In this document: in pieces, positions 9,620 through 18,916 of the stretch
How the letters are laid out: every line of letters begins with the position of its first letter
Numbering within the stretch: the first letter of the stretch is position 1
From: DATGPD01 sp041398565
GTDB taxonomy: Bacteria > Planctomycetota > UBA1135 > UBA2386
NCBI GenBank assembly: GCA_041398565.1
Contig: JAWKUN010000006.1
Location: 496,001 to 560,000, forward strand
Length of the DNA stretch: 64,000 bases
Direction of reading: 5' to 3'
The notes under the pieces: model-generated
Database searches by the model: none
Told to the model about the DNA's origin: nothing
The model's input: only the letters and a program-made list of their open reading frames with translations
Program-made: the position numbers and the translations under genes

Positions 9620-12598
9620 TCAGCGCCGTTCGCCGCGCGCGGGCTCGAACGCCACCGGCACTTCCACCTCGGTGGTGTCGTCGGACACCTCGAAGCTCCC
9701 TTTCCCCGCGGGCACATCCCCCGACGACACCTCGTAGGTGTACGAGCCGGGTACGAGGGCCCCACGCCACGGGGAGAGCAGGTGATCGATCGGCGTCTTG
9801 TCGGCGGCGCGCACGAGCACGGAGGTGCCTTCGGGCGGCTCGGCGGCGAAGACGAAGCGCACCACTGTCGCCGCCGGCAAGGTCAACGTCAGTTCCGTCT
9901 CGGTGCCGCCAGCGAGGCCGACCTCACGCTTGGTCGGGGCGACGGCGCCGCCGCGCAGGTGCAGGACGAAGCGCCCTGCCGGCGCCGGCGCACAGCGCCA
10001 GACGCCATCCTCCCCGGCGGTGAAGCGGCGTGCGTTGCCATGGTGATCGAACATCATCACCTCGCGCGCAGCCACGGCGCGGCCGTCGGGGTGCAGCAGA
10101 CGCACTGCCAGGGTGCCCAGCGCCGGTGCCCGCAGCTCGCCGAGGTCGAGGCGCTGCTCGGGCCGCAGCTCGTGCTTGCCGCCGTCGAAGAAGCCGACCC
10201 CGGCCATGTCGAGGCGTACGCGGTACTCGCCCGGCGGCAGCGGCTCGGTCGCGAAGCTACCGTCGGCGCCCTCGACGATCGTCACGACGTCGATGCCCTG
10301 CGCGGCGCCCCGTCCGGTCACCAGCACCTTCGCCAGCCGGGCACCGTTGCCCGTGGCGTCGAGCACCTTGCCGACGAGGCGACCGGCGCGCGTCATGTCG
10401 AGGGCGCGCAGCTCGAGGTCGGCGTCGCCCGGCCGAACGCCGTCGCGCTGCGCCAGCGGCGGCGAAATCGCGCCGCGGTCGGGCGGTCGGGCCGTGACCA
10501 GGTGCGGCCCGTCACGCAACGGCGCCAGCAGGAAGCGCCCGTCGCCGTCGGTGCGGGTGGCGGCCACCAGGCCACCGGCGTGCGGGTTGGCAAAGACCTG
10601 CCAGCCGGCGAGCGGAGCGCCGTGCGCGTCGACCAGCCGGCCGCGCACTTCGCCGCCGGCCGCGAGCGCCACGTCGAACGGCAGCTCCTGCCCGTCGAGC
10701 AGGTCGAGGTCGCGCTCGTACGGCTGCGCCCCCGGCGCGTCGACCCGCAGGTGCACCAGCCCCACCGGCAGATGGCGCAGGGTGAAGGTGCCGTCCTCCC
10801 GGGTGAGCACCCGCAGCGTGCACCGGTGCCGGATCGGCAGGTGGTCGGTGACCCAGTCCGGGTGCAGCAGGAAGCGGGCACGCACCGGTGTCCCGCGGGC
10901 ATCGCGCACGGTGCCGAACAGCGTGGCGCCGTCCGCCAACTGGACGTCGACCACCTCGACGCCGAGGGGAGCGAGCGTGAACGTCCGGTGTGCCGGCGCG
11001 AGGCCGTCGGCCAACACCACAAGGTGGTGCTCGCCCGCGGCAAGCTCGTCGAGGGCGTAGCGCCCCTCGCCATCGGTGCGCTCGCCGAGCGGCGTCGCCG
11101 TTCCGTGCGCTTCGGCGCGGACCACCGCGACCCATGCTCCTGCCGCCGGCGCGCCGCTGGGCGTGCGCACGGTGCCCTGTACCCGGCAACCGGCCCGACC
11201 CAGATGCAGCGTGAGCTGCCATGGGTCGCTGCGTTCGGCGAGGTACTCGGTGCGGCTGGCGGCGTGGCCGCGGCAGCGCGCCCACACGAACACGGCGCGG
11301 TCGAAGGCGAAGGCGAAGCGACCCTGTGCGTCGGACACCGCCAGGCGCTGCGGTTCGTCGTCGGTGGGGTCGTTGAAGTACTGGGCGTACACCGCGGCGC
11401 CCCCGACCGGACGGTCGGCAGCGTCGAGCACGACGCCGCGCACGCGCAGGCTGGGCGGCACCGAGAAGGTGACTTCGGCGGTCTCGCCGGCGACCACCTC
11501 GAAGCGCGGATCGCGCACGCCGACGAGTCCGACGATCCGATGCACGCCAGGCGCCAGCCCCTCGAGGTGCAAGCGACCGTCGGCGTCGGTGCGCCCGCGC
11601 TGCTCGACGTCACCGGCATCGGCCTGGCAGGTCACCCGCAGGCGCGCCGCCGGCGTGTCGTCGCCCTGCCAGGTGAAGGTCAGCGTCGCCGCACCGGTCG
11701 CGGCTCGTTCGGACGACGGCTGTGCGACCGCGGTGCGCACGACCTCGCCGGTGGTCGCGCGCGCGGGTGTCTCCGACGACGGCGCCGCCGTGAGCGTCGC
11801 CGCCGCGGCGTCGACCGCCCCCGGCGCAGCTGCCTCTGGCGCGTCGGCGCGCGCCCACACGAGCCAAGAGACGGCCGCACCCGCGGCCAGGACACCGATC
11901 AGGATCGCCTTCTTCATCGCCACTCCAGCTCCTGCGAGCGTGCCCACGGTGGCCGCCGCGCCGGTGACGCCGGCCGCCGCGCCCGCCTCCGCGAGCACCG
12001 CACCACGTACGGCCGCGAGCCCGCGCCCGCTACCGACCAACACCGCCAGCGATGCTGCCAGCCCCGCCGGCAGCAGCGCGCGCAGACGCTCGGTGCCGCG
12101 ACGCAGCCGGGTCTTCACGGTCGCCACCGGGCACGCCAGGGCGTGCGCGATCTGCGTCGGCGTCAGCCCGTGCACCGATCGCAGCACCAGCACCTGGCGG
12201 TACCCCAGCGGCAGCTCCGCCAACGCCCGCGCCACCTCGGCGGCGGTCTCCTCGGTCTCACCGGCGCGCGCCGGATCGTCGCCAACGTGACCCTCGGTTC
12301 GCGGTTGCAGCCGGCTCGGATCGGGGATGCGTGCGGCGCGCCGTGCCTCGGCCTGGGCGTTGCGCATCAGGATGCCCACCAGCCAAGGCATGAGCCGGCG
12401 GTCGGAATCCCAGCGCGCGGCCCCGCGCATGGCGTCGAGGAACGTCGCCTGCACCAGGTCTTCGGCGTCCACGCCCGGGCGCGCCAAGTGCGCGGCCAAC
12501 AACACCAACTCCGGCGCCAACGCGTCGAACACGCGCGCCATCGCGGCAGGACTGCCGCTGCGCCGGTACTCGGCGAAGGCGTGCTCGGGGTCGGACAT
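9620..12598 (-). CDS. ECF sigma factor fused to membrane segments and carboxypeptidase-regulatory-like domains
   Basis: 992-residue fusion read in one uninterrupted frame. Residues about 25-90 are sigma-70 region 2 (DAEDLVQATFLDAMRGAARW, core-binding) and about 118-173 are region 4 with a helix-turn-helix (LTPTQIAHALACPVATVKTRL). Two hydrophobic segments (about 206-226 and 229-249, ILIGVLAAGAAVSWLVW) follow. From about residue 290 to the end there are repeated carboxypeptidase-regulatory-like beta-sandwich domains with G-V-DAxGxPxxGAxV and TDxDGRFxLxxLxxGxH patterns (for example DAQGRFAF, TDGEGRYAL, TDGDGRFLL). The layout implies a cytoplasmic promoter-recognition half tethered to a large outer half. 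Start at 12598 chosen because residue 1 directly precedes the sigma fold. A second protein of this type is at 25130-28126. Confidence 0.85.
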   Translation of the reverse strand: MSDPEHAFAEYRRSGSPAAMARVFDALAPELVLLAAHLARPGVDAEDLVQATFLDAMRGAARWDSDRRLMPWLVGILMRNAQAEARRAARIPDPSRLQPRTEGHVGDDPARAGETEETAAEVARALAELPLGYRQVLVLRSVHGLTPTQIAHALACPVATVKTRLRRGTERLRALLPAGLAASLAVLVGSGRGLAAVRGAVLAEAGAAAGVTGAAATVGTLAGAGVAMKKAILIGVLAAGAAVSWLVWARADAPEAAAPGAVDAAAATLTAAPSSETPARATTGEVVRTAVAQPSSERAATGAATLTFTWQGDDTPAARLRVTCQADAGDVEQRGRTDADGRLHLEGLAPGVHRIVGLVGVRDPRFEVVAGETAEVTFSVPPSLRVRGVVLDAADRPVGGAAVYAQYFNDPTDDEPQRLAVSDAQGRFAFAFDRAVFVWARCRGHAASRTEYLAERSDPWQLTLHLGRAGCRVQGTVRTPSGAPAAGAWVAVVRAEAHGTATPLGERTDGEGRYALDELAAGEHHLVVLADGLAPAHRTFTLAPLGVEVVDVQLADGATLFGTVRDARGTPVRARFLLHPDWVTDHLPIRHRCTLRVLTREDGTFTLRHLPVGLVHLRVDAPGAQPYERDLDLLDGQELPFDVALAAGGEVRGRLVDAHGAPLAGWQVFANPHAGGLVAATRTDGDGRFLLAPLRDGPHLVTARPPDRGAISPPLAQRDGVRPGDADLELRALDMTRAGRLVGKVLDATGNGARLAKVLVTGRGAAQGIDVVTIVEGADGSFATEPLPPGEYRVRLDMAGVGFFDGGKHELRPEQRLDLGELRAPALGTLAVRLLHPDGRAVAAREVMMFDHHGNARRFTAGEDGVWRCAPAPAGRFVLHLRGGAVAPTKREVGLAGGTETELTLTLPAATVVRFVFAAEPPEGTSVLVRAADKTPIDHLLSPWRGALVPGSYTYEVSSGDVPAGKGSFEVSDDTTEVEVPVAFEPARGERR

Positions 12599-12814
12599 CA
12601 CCGGTCTCGTCGCGGAGGCTGCAGGGGGATTCACGGTTTCGCCAATAGCCTCGCCCAGAGGGCCGCGAACCGGAAGGCGCGTGGCCGAGCCGCACAGTGC
12701 TCGGGCCGCTTTGGCGCGGGCGGCGCAGGAGGCACACCAGGGCGGCCGCGCCGCGACCGCACGATCGCCCCAGGCCCTGGCGTCGGCCACGGCACGTGGC
12801 ATCCTCCGCCTGCC

Positions 12815-13774
12815 ATGCGCGTCGCTCTCATCACCTGCCGGCAGCTGCCGGAGCCCGACCCCGACCAGGAACCGTTGCTCGTGGCGCTGCGGCAGCGCGG
12901 CGTCGACGCGGTCATGCACGCCTGGGACGGCGACGGCACCCTCGACGGGTTCGACCTGGGCATCCTGCGATCGTGCTGGAACTACCACCTCGAACCCGAG
13001 CGCTTCCTCGCGTGGCTCGACGCCGCCGACCGGTCGACACGTCTCCTCAACCCGACGCCCGTCTTGCGCTGGAACCTGCACAAGCGCTACCTGCAGGAGC
13101 TCGGATCACGCGGCCTGCCCGTGGTGCCCACCGTGTTCGTCGAACGTGGCGCCGCCCGGCGTTCAGCGGAGCAGCCTGGCACCGTCCGCTGCAAGGCCAG
13201 CGCGACGACCGACGACTCCTGTCGCTCGGCCACACCTTCGTTCGCCGCAATCCTCGACGAGCACGGTTGGTCGCGGGCGGTGATCAAGCCCAGCGTGTCG
13301 GCAGCCTCGTTCCGCACGCGCGTGTTCGCGCGCGACGAAGCCGAACCCGCGCAGGCGTTCCTCGCCGAGTTGTTGCTCGACCGCGACGCCATGGTGCAAC
13401 GCTACGTGCCGTCAGTCGAGCAGGCCGGTGAGAAGGCGCTGGTCTGGATCGACGGCGAGTGGACGCACGGCGTGCACAAGCGGCCGCGGTTCCAAGGCGA
13501 CGACGAGCAGGTGTCGCCGGCAGTGCCGCTCGACGACCGCGAGTGCGCGCTCGGCGCGCGAGCCCTGGCCACGGTCGGCGACGGCTTGCTCTACGCCCGC
13601 CTCGACGTGATCTCCGACGACAACGGCGAACTGTTGGTCTCCGAGCTCGAGCTGCTCGAGCCATCGCTGTTCCTGCAGCAACATCCGCCGGCGCTGCAGC
13701 GGCTCAGCGACGCGATCGCCGGGTGGGGTCGGAGCGACACTCGCGCGCGGTCGCGGCCTGCAGTGAGCGAATGA
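12815..13774 (+). CDS. ATP-grasp enzyme resembling cycloserine-pathway DcsG
   Basis: 319-residue cytosolic ATP-grasp ligase. The N-terminal about 100 residues (MRVALITCRQLPEPDPDQEP, then GFDLGILRSCWNYH and RLLNPTPVLRWNLHKRYL) match the pattern of the RimK/glutathione-synthetase-like group that includes DcsG, which joins the amidino or peptide-like bond-forming chemistry of D-cycloserine synthesis in Streptomyces. The ATP-binding core follows: VIKPSVSAASFRTRVF, MVQRYVPSVEQAGEKALVWIDG, and the metal-binding end LYARLDVISDDNGELLVSELELLEPSLFL. No other cycloserine gene is nearby, so the substrate is unknown. A 6-bp hairpin (GCCACG-GCA-CGTGGC, 12786-12800) lies 14 bases before the start. Divergent from the sigma fusion gene. 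Confidence 0.82.
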   Translation: MRVALITCRQLPEPDPDQEPLLVALRQRGVDAVMHAWDGDGTLDGFDLGILRSCWNYHLEPERFLAWLDAADRSTRLLNPTPVLRWNLHKRYLQELGSRGLPVVPTVFVERGAARRSAEQPGTVRCKASATTDDSCRSATPSFAAILDEHGWSRAVIKPSVSAASFRTRVFARDEAEPAQAFLAELLLDRDAMVQRYVPSVEQAGEKALVWIDGEWTHGVHKRPRFQGDDEQVSPAVPLDDRECALGARALATVGDGLLYARLDVISDDNGELLVSELELLEPSLFLQQHPPALQRLSDAIAGWGRSDTRARSRPAVSE

Positions 13775-13823
13775 TCGCGGGGCTGGAGCGTCGGCGGTGA
13801 AGCCTACTCGTCGACAGCGCGCC

Positions 13824-15065
13824 TCAGTTGTTGATGTAGAACGCACTGTTGCTCAGGAGGAACCCGCGGCCCGGAGTGCCGGACAGGCTCTGCCAGACCC
13901 AGTTTGCGCCGCGCAGGGTCGGATTGGATGGCACTGGCAGCGTGAACGCGAGGTGGCCGGTCGCGTCGGTGGTGCCGGTGACGATGTGCAGCATGCGCGC
14001 CGGGTCGAGACCGAGGTCGCCGCCGAAGCCTGGCAGCGACGTGAGGTCGGCGGGCTGGCCGACGAACAAGGCCGCGAAGTCGTTCACTGGGGCGAACAGG
14101 TCGATCGCCACCGTGCCACCCGGGGCCGCGCCACGGGCGTCGAGCGCGGGTAAGCGCAGCACCTGCACCGCGATGCTGCCGCCGATGCCAGGGGCGCCGC
14201 CGTGCGCGCCGAGCTGCACACTCGGGTCGATGCGCAGGGATCCGAGCGTGCCGAGGAGGGCGGGCGTGGCGATGGTGGTGCCGGTGCCGGCGGCCAGGAA
14301 CGCGGTGGCCGACGGGCCGGCGACGCGCAGGGTGCCGCCAACGGCGACGAGGGCGGGACTCGGCGCTCGAGTCTGCGCGCCGGTGGCGCCGGCGCCGCCG
14401 GTAAGGCCGCTGTCGGTGAGTTCGAGTCTCCCACCCGTGAGCGCGAGCGCCGGCGTCGACGCCACCACCAGCGCCGAGTTCGAGACCGCTGCCCCACCGG
14501 CGAGGCGCGAACCGAGCACCTGCACCGTGCTGTCGCTGGCCGCCAGAGCGGGTCGACCATCGCACCTCGAGTCGGCGACACGCACCAGCGCGCAAGCGTC
14601 GATCTCGAGCCCCGGCGCTTGCGTGAAGTCGAGGAACGACTGCGTGAGCTGCACGCGGTGGAGCAGGACCCGACCAGCACAGGCATGCACTCGTAGGCGC
14701 GGCGCCGCACCGCTGCTGTGGAATCCGCTCAGCACGAAGTCGCGGCCGGCGGCCAGGCCGGAGATCTCGATCGCGGGGGCCGACCAGCTGCTGCCTTCGG
14801 CGAGGATGGTGAGCGCCTTGCCCGTCGACACCGAACCGTAGGCGCCGGGACGCACGACGATCTGGTCGCCATCCGTGGCCGCGGCGACCGCCGGCGGCAG
14901 GTCGGTGAAGGTCGTGCCGGGGCCATTGGCCGCGTCGACGACGAAGGTGCGACCCTGGGCCGGTACGAGGCGTGTCGTGGCCGAGCAGACGGCGACGCCG
15001 CAGCCGGCGGCGAGCAGGATCGAACGGAGAGTCCGGGACGTGAAGGGGCGAGAGGTCGTGTTCAT
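13824..15065 (-). CDS. Secreted right-handed beta-helix protein
   Basis: 413-residue predicted extracellular protein with a hydrophobic leader (SILLAAGCGVAVCSA). The mature start FVVDAANGPGTTFTDLPPAVAAATDGDQIVVRPGAY is the classic opening of parallel beta-helix/pectate-lyase-fold proteins. Short strand repeats follow through about residue 260 (LTILAEG, DSRCDGRPALAASDSTVQVL, GGAAVSNSALVVA). The last about 110 residues form a separate beta domain (APGGTVAIDLFAPVND to GRGFLLSNSAFYINN) of the type shared by other secreted proteins here. No catalytic residues for a polysaccharide lyase are evident, so a structural or binding role is as likely. Convergent with the ATP-grasp gene. Confidence 0.75.
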   Translation of the reverse strand: MNTTSRPFTSRTLRSILLAAGCGVAVCSATTRLVPAQGRTFVVDAANGPGTTFTDLPPAVAAATDGDQIVVRPGAYGSVSTGKALTILAEGSSWSAPAIEISGLAAGRDFVLSGFHSSGAAPRLRVHACAGRVLLHRVQLTQSFLDFTQAPGLEIDACALVRVADSRCDGRPALAASDSTVQVLGSRLAGGAAVSNSALVVASTPALALTGGRLELTDSGLTGGAGATGAQTRAPSPALVAVGGTLRVAGPSATAFLAAGTGTTIATPALLGTLGSLRIDPSVQLGAHGGAPGIGGSIAVQVLRLPALDARGAAPGGTVAIDLFAPVNDFAALFVGQPADLTSLPGFGGDLGLDPARMLHIVTGTTDATGHLAFTLPVPSNPTLRGANWVWQSLSGTPGRGFLLSNSAFYINN

Positions 15066-15183
15066 GGCAATGGATAGGAGGCCGCGGGCACAGCGCCGCG
15101 TCAGGGACGCCCGTTCGCGCCGATCACGTTCTCTCGTCGGCCGAGTCCACCAGCCAGACTCGAGCCCCCGCGGCCCCCGATCC

Positions 15184-15597
15184 TCACGCGACCAGCACCA
15201 AGATGCCGAGCACGACCCCGGCCATTCCCAAGGGCGCCTGGACGCGGGCGAGCTTGGCGTGTGCGTTCTGTGCTTTGGCAGCCGCGGCTTCGCTCTTGCC
15301 GCGCAGCCTGCTCTCGAGCAGGCCGAAGCCGAGGAAGAAGCCGATGAGGAGGGTCGTGGTCACGGCGCCGATGGTCACCGCACCCGCCAAGGGCGCCGCG
15401 CGCAGCAGGCCAGCAGCGTGCGGCATCACCCGCAGCGCCCACCAGATCCCAGCACCGAGCATCAGCAACCCGAGGATGCCCTGGTAGGGAGCGATCCTGG
15501 CGAACACCTGCCTGGCATTCGGCTTGCGAACGATGATCAGCGAGGAGGCGGCGATGAGGCCGCCGACGATCGTCAAGAAGGGGAAGAGCAGATTCAT
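15184..15597 (-). CDS. Small four-helix membrane protein of unknown function
   Basis: 137-residue integral membrane protein. Four hydrophobic segments are visible: about 3-22 (LFPFLTIVGGLIAASSLII), 39-57 (GILGLLMLGAGIWWALRVM), 70-95 (AGAVTIGAVTTTLLIGFFLGFGLL) and 120-137 (PLGMAGVVLGILVLVA). A charged, Ala/Lys-rich loop (LRGKSEAAAAKAQNAHAKLAR) lies between helices 3 and 4. Not assigned to a named family. It sits downstream of the secreted protein at 15760-18018 in the same direction but a strong hairpin at 15674-15703 separates them. Confidence 0.65.
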   Translation of the reverse strand: MNLLFPFLTIVGGLIAASSLIIVRKPNARQVFARIAPYQGILGLLMLGAGIWWALRVMPHAAGLLRAAPLAGAVTIGAVTTTLLIGFFLGFGLLESRLRGKSEAAAAKAQNAHAKLARVQAPLGMAGVVLGILVLVA

Positions 15598-15673
15598 GGT
15601 CGGATCTCGTCAGTGGTAGAGGTTCGGAAGGACTGTCGCCGTGCGTCAGATCGCCGCCGCTGCGAACAGGCGT

Positions 15674-15703
15674 CGCACGACGCCACTGCGAGGGCGTCGT
15701 GCG
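15674..15703 (-). terminator. Strong 11-bp hairpin downstream of the gene at 15760-18018
   Basis: CGCACGACGCC (15674-15684) and GGCGTCGTGCG (15693-15703) are exact complements with an 8-base loop. The hairpin starts 57 bases past the stop of the leftward gene ending at 15760 and ends about 77 bases before the start at 15597. It is a good candidate terminator, though no T-run follows. Confidence 0.5.
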
Positions 15704-15759
15704 CGCCGACAACCGAACGCGATCGAGCGCCCTGTTGACGGCGTACGGCTTGTGGCGAA

Positions 15760-18018
15760 TCAGCTGCCGAAGGTGACGCGCAGCCGGTTGGAGAACGAGA
15801 AGCTCGGCGTGAACAAGCACGGCGACACGCCGCCGCCGAAGGTCGCCACCTGGAACTCCAGCGAGCGATCCAAGAGGAACGGCAGGCACGGGACCGGCAG
15901 ATAGATCGTTCCCTGACCGTTGATCACCGGCATCTCCACAGTGATTGCCGGATCGAGGATCGTACACGTGCCGCAAACCACCAGCGGCGGTGCCGGCACG
16001 TTGAAACTCAGCACGCCGGTGACGACCGCGGGCGAGGCGCCGACCAAGGTCAGGCCGAAGAACGGATTGCCGATCGCGGGCGGGCCGTTGGTCGAGAGCG
16101 CGCCACCGAAGCCGCAACCACCCGCCAGATCGACCTCCGCGCCGCCGGCGCCGATCGCCTCGAACACCTGTCCACGCACCGAGCTGATCGTGGACACCGC
16201 CGCGTCCGCGGAGGTGAACACCACCAAGGCTCGATCCAGAGTCTCCCCGTACGAGCGTTGCGCCGCGAGCTCCGGCAGGCTGTTGAAGGGCTGGGTACCG
16301 GTCACCGAGTACCTGCGGCCACAGAAGGTGCACGTATCCGGGTCCAGCGTCCGCAGGCCGATGGCGAAGTTGGGGTAGGTGTTGTTGTCCACCCACGCGA
16401 CCAAGTACTTGGATCCGATGAAGACGATGGCCGGATCGGTCTCGTCGTCATCCGGATCGGCCTCGACCTTCTGCGCCAGGCGCGGCATGGTGAGGTTGCT
16501 ACCGTTGCGCAGCACCTTGCGACAGTAGATGTCGTGGCTGCTCGCGCCCAAACTCTCGGCGCGTTGCCACACGACCACGAACTGGTTGCCGTCGCCATCG
16601 ACGTTCGGGTGACTCTCATCGCTGAGGCTGTTGCCCACGGCCAGCTCGCTGCCGAGCGGCGTCGCCGTCGAAGAGAGCATGCGGGCGAACACGTCGCGCC
16701 CGGAACCGACCTGCCGATCCCAGACCACCACGTAGCGGCGATCGCTGCCACCCGACTTGGTGATCGACGGGAAGCGGTCGGTGGGGTTGGTCGTGACCGT
16801 CTTGACGCTGCCGAGTACGGTCGGATCACCGTGACCGATCGGCACGGTGACGTTCGCCGCGCGGATACCGCCACCGACCTCTTGCCAGACCAGCAAGGCT
16901 TCGTCGTCGCCGAACGCAGTATCGCCGGCGGCGTCGGGGAAGACGCTGCTGACGGTGCCACTGGAGACGGCGATCGAGTTGGACACGGCTCCGTCGGCCG
17001 CATCCACCGCCGCCGCCCGCAAGGTCCAGGGGCCGGCGCTGCTGGCACCCTCCTGCCAAGCTACGAGAAAGCGGTCGCTCTCGGCGACGCAGGCCACGGT
17101 CGGGTTGATCTTCAACGGAGTGCCGGAGGTCACCGCGATGAAGCTGCCGACCAGGTTGCCGTCGTAGTTCATCCGCTGCGCGCGGATCTCGACGTTGGTC
17201 GACGAGAAGGTGCGCTCCCACACCGCCAAGAACACGCCGAAGCTGTTGTCGTACGCAACGTCGCAGTCGGCGTCGTGGTGGATGGGATCACCGAGGTCGC
17301 GGCCGGTGCCGACCAGCGGGTCCAGCACCAGCGGGTACGCGGCCGAATCGACGAAGGCCGCCGGCAAGGCCAGCTCCAGCCAGGAACCGACCAGGCGCAG
17401 GCTGCCCGGCGTGCGCGCGCCGTTGGCATCGATGCCGGTGACGTCGCCCACGCCCACCCAGCCGAGACCCTCGGCCGCGAAGCGCAACCCGTGCGCGCCG
17501 TCGCCGGGCCGAGCCGTCAGCTCGGTGTCCACCGACATGCGCACCACGAGGTCACCGCTGCCCGGCAGCGGGTGCTCGAAGCGAAAGCTCAGTTCGATGC
17601 CGTCGGCACGCACCTGGTAGCGCTCACTGACCCCGTCGCCGCGGTCGTAGGTCGCCATCAGATCGCGGCGGGTGGGAGCGTGCTGTGGCGCGGCCTGCGC
17701 CGTGCGCACGGTCTTGCCGCCGCGCCGGATGGAATCGAAGCGCAGGCGCAGTGGCATGTCCCGTGGCGCCGCTCGGCCGAGAGCAGGAGTGAAGGTCATC
17801 CCTGTCGCGTCGAGCGATACCGCGTAGTGGGCACCCCCGCCGCGCAGACCGGCGCCTTCGACCGCAAGCCGAGTGGCGCCAGCGACCGCGTCGGCGTGTG
17901 CCTTGCCATCGCTGCGAGGAATCGGCGTGAAGGTATCCGCCTGCTGCGCCGTGGCGGCCGCGCCGAGGAGAGCACACGCGCCGAAGAGCAGGCGCGAACA
18001 AGAAGCATTGCCGTACAT
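15760..18018 (-). CDS. Large secreted protein with C-terminal beta domain
   Basis: 752-residue exported protein. The N-terminus (MYGNASCSRLLFGACALLGAAATAQQ) is a signal peptide. Residues about 40-240 resemble a beta-sandwich domain found before propeller regions in planctomycete surface proteins. Residues about 245-590 contain repeated strands of type FLAVWERTF, FLVAWQEGA, EALLVWQEVG, YVVVWDRQVGSGRD, FVVVWQRAE and YLVAWVDNN, spaced about 50-60 residues, consistent with a beta-propeller. After a Gly-rich link (AGGCGFGGA) the last about 125 residues form the shared C-terminal domain, containing paired Cys (VVCGTCTI, PCLPF) and ending SNRLRVTFGS. No enzymatic motif recognised. Confidence 0.75.
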   Translation of the reverse strand: MYGNASCSRLLFGACALLGAAATAQQADTFTPIPRSDGKAHADAVAGATRLAVEGAGLRGGGAHYAVSLDATGMTFTPALGRAAPRDMPLRLRFDSIRRGGKTVRTAQAAPQHAPTRRDLMATYDRGDGVSERYQVRADGIELSFRFEHPLPGSGDLVVRMSVDTELTARPGDGAHGLRFAAEGLGWVGVGDVTGIDANGARTPGSLRLVGSWLELALPAAFVDSAAYPLVLDPLVGTGRDLGDPIHHDADCDVAYDNSFGVFLAVWERTFSSTNVEIRAQRMNYDGNLVGSFIAVTSGTPLKINPTVACVAESDRFLVAWQEGASSAGPWTLRAAAVDAADGAVSNSIAVSSGTVSSVFPDAAGDTAFGDDEALLVWQEVGGGIRAANVTVPIGHGDPTVLGSVKTVTTNPTDRFPSITKSGGSDRRYVVVWDRQVGSGRDVFARMLSSTATPLGSELAVGNSLSDESHPNVDGDGNQFVVVWQRAESLGASSHDIYCRKVLRNGSNLTMPRLAQKVEADPDDDETDPAIVFIGSKYLVAWVDNNTYPNFAIGLRTLDPDTCTFCGRRYSVTGTQPFNSLPELAAQRSYGETLDRALVVFTSADAAVSTISSVRGQVFEAIGAGGAEVDLAGGCGFGGALSTNGPPAIGNPFFGLTLVGASPAVVTGVLSFNVPAPPLVVCGTCTILDPAITVEMPVINGQGTIYLPVPCLPFLLDRSLEFQVATFGGGVSPCLFTPSFSFSNRLRVTFGS

Positions 18019-18128
18019 CGATTGATCCTTTGCTTTCGTGAAGTCGCCGGCGCAAACGCACCGACCTCACGCTCCAGGGCGCCGGACCTCGCGCAATGCG
18101 AACGACGATTGCAGCGGACGCGCGCGTT

Positions 18129-18185
18129 GCGCCGACCAGAAGGGCCGCCGGCCGCTTCGTGGCCGGGAGCTTCCAGTGCTGCTCA
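18129..18185 (+). repeat. Dispersed repeat, copy A (57 bp)
   Basis: Begins GCGCCGACCAGAAG, has a central GGCC-GCC-GGCC hairpin bounded by AAG and CTT, and ends CCAGTGCTGCTCA. Copies B (37053-37109, same strand) and C (24309-24366, opposite strand) share both ends and the centre. Copy A ends on the stop codon of the leftward sigma gene at 18183. Confidence 0.6.
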
Positions 18186-18824
18186 GTGCGACTCGAGCGC
18201 GCGCAAGGCCGACCGATCGAGCAACTTCTCGAAGGTCACCGCCAGGCGAGCGAGCGCTCGCTTGGTGCGCATGCGAACCGCGTCGGCGGTGAGCCCGAGC
18301 ATCTCCCCGATCTCGGGGTACGAGTGCGACTCCCAGATGCGAAGGCGCAGAACTTCGCGATCCTCGGGCTCGAGGAAGTCGAGTGCGAGACGCACCCAGG
18401 CCCGGCGCTCGTCGCGGTGCAGCACCTGGCTCGGGCGCGTGACCGAGTCGACCGGCGGGTCGAGCTTCAGCACTGTGTCCGACAGGCGGGCCCGCTCGCG
18501 CGCCCGCGCGCGCCGCTGCCGATGCACCCAGCGATGGCGGTCGCAGATGTCGTTGGTGACGATGCGTGCCAGCAACGCCCGGAACAGCTGCTCGCTGTCG
18601 ACGTCGAAGCGCGGTCCGCACTCGAGCACCTCGAGCATCACGTCCTGCACCAGATCCTGGGTCTCGAAGCGCGCGCGCAGCTCCGGCCCCAGACTCTGCT
18701 GCACGCGCCGGCTGATCCAGTCGATGTTGCGGCGGACCAGTTCGTCGAGCGCCTCGCGATCGCCACCGTGCCAGCGACGCAACAGCGCGATGGTGTTGCC
18801 TTGGGGCGGCGGCATTCGGGCCAT
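18183..18824 (-). CDS. ECF-type RNA polymerase sigma factor
   Basis: 213-residue sigma-70 family protein. Region 2 spans about 25-95 (ARFETQDLVQDVMLEVLECG with RIVTNDICDRHRW, the -10 recognition helix), and region 4 about 145-200 (LEPEDREVLRLRIWESHSYPEIGEMLGLTADAVRMRTKRALARL), a helix-turn-helix for the -35 element. There is no anti-sigma gene; instead the receptor-like Ser/Thr kinase at 18917-21850 lies immediately upstream in the same direction (92-base gap). This arrangement suggests control by phosphorylation, as proposed for ECF families linked to Ser/Thr kinases in Planctomycetota. The start at 18824 is preferred; a second ATG at 18815 is possible. Confidence 0.85.
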   Translation of the reverse strand: MARMPPPQGNTIALLRRWHGGDREALDELVRRNIDWISRRVQQSLGPELRARFETQDLVQDVMLEVLECGPRFDVDSEQLFRALLARIVTNDICDRHRWVHRQRRARARERARLSDTVLKLDPPVDSVTRPSQVLHRDERRAWVRLALDFLEPEDREVLRLRIWESHSYPEIGEMLGLTADAVRMRTKRALARLAVTFEKLLDRSALRALESH

Positions 18825-18916
18825 GGTAGCTCGGCTCTGGCGTCGGGGTGGGCCGGAGAGGCCGCGCGCGGGCGAAGCCTCGGGCAGACAAAGGGTGGAA
18901 TCGTGCATCGGTGCGG

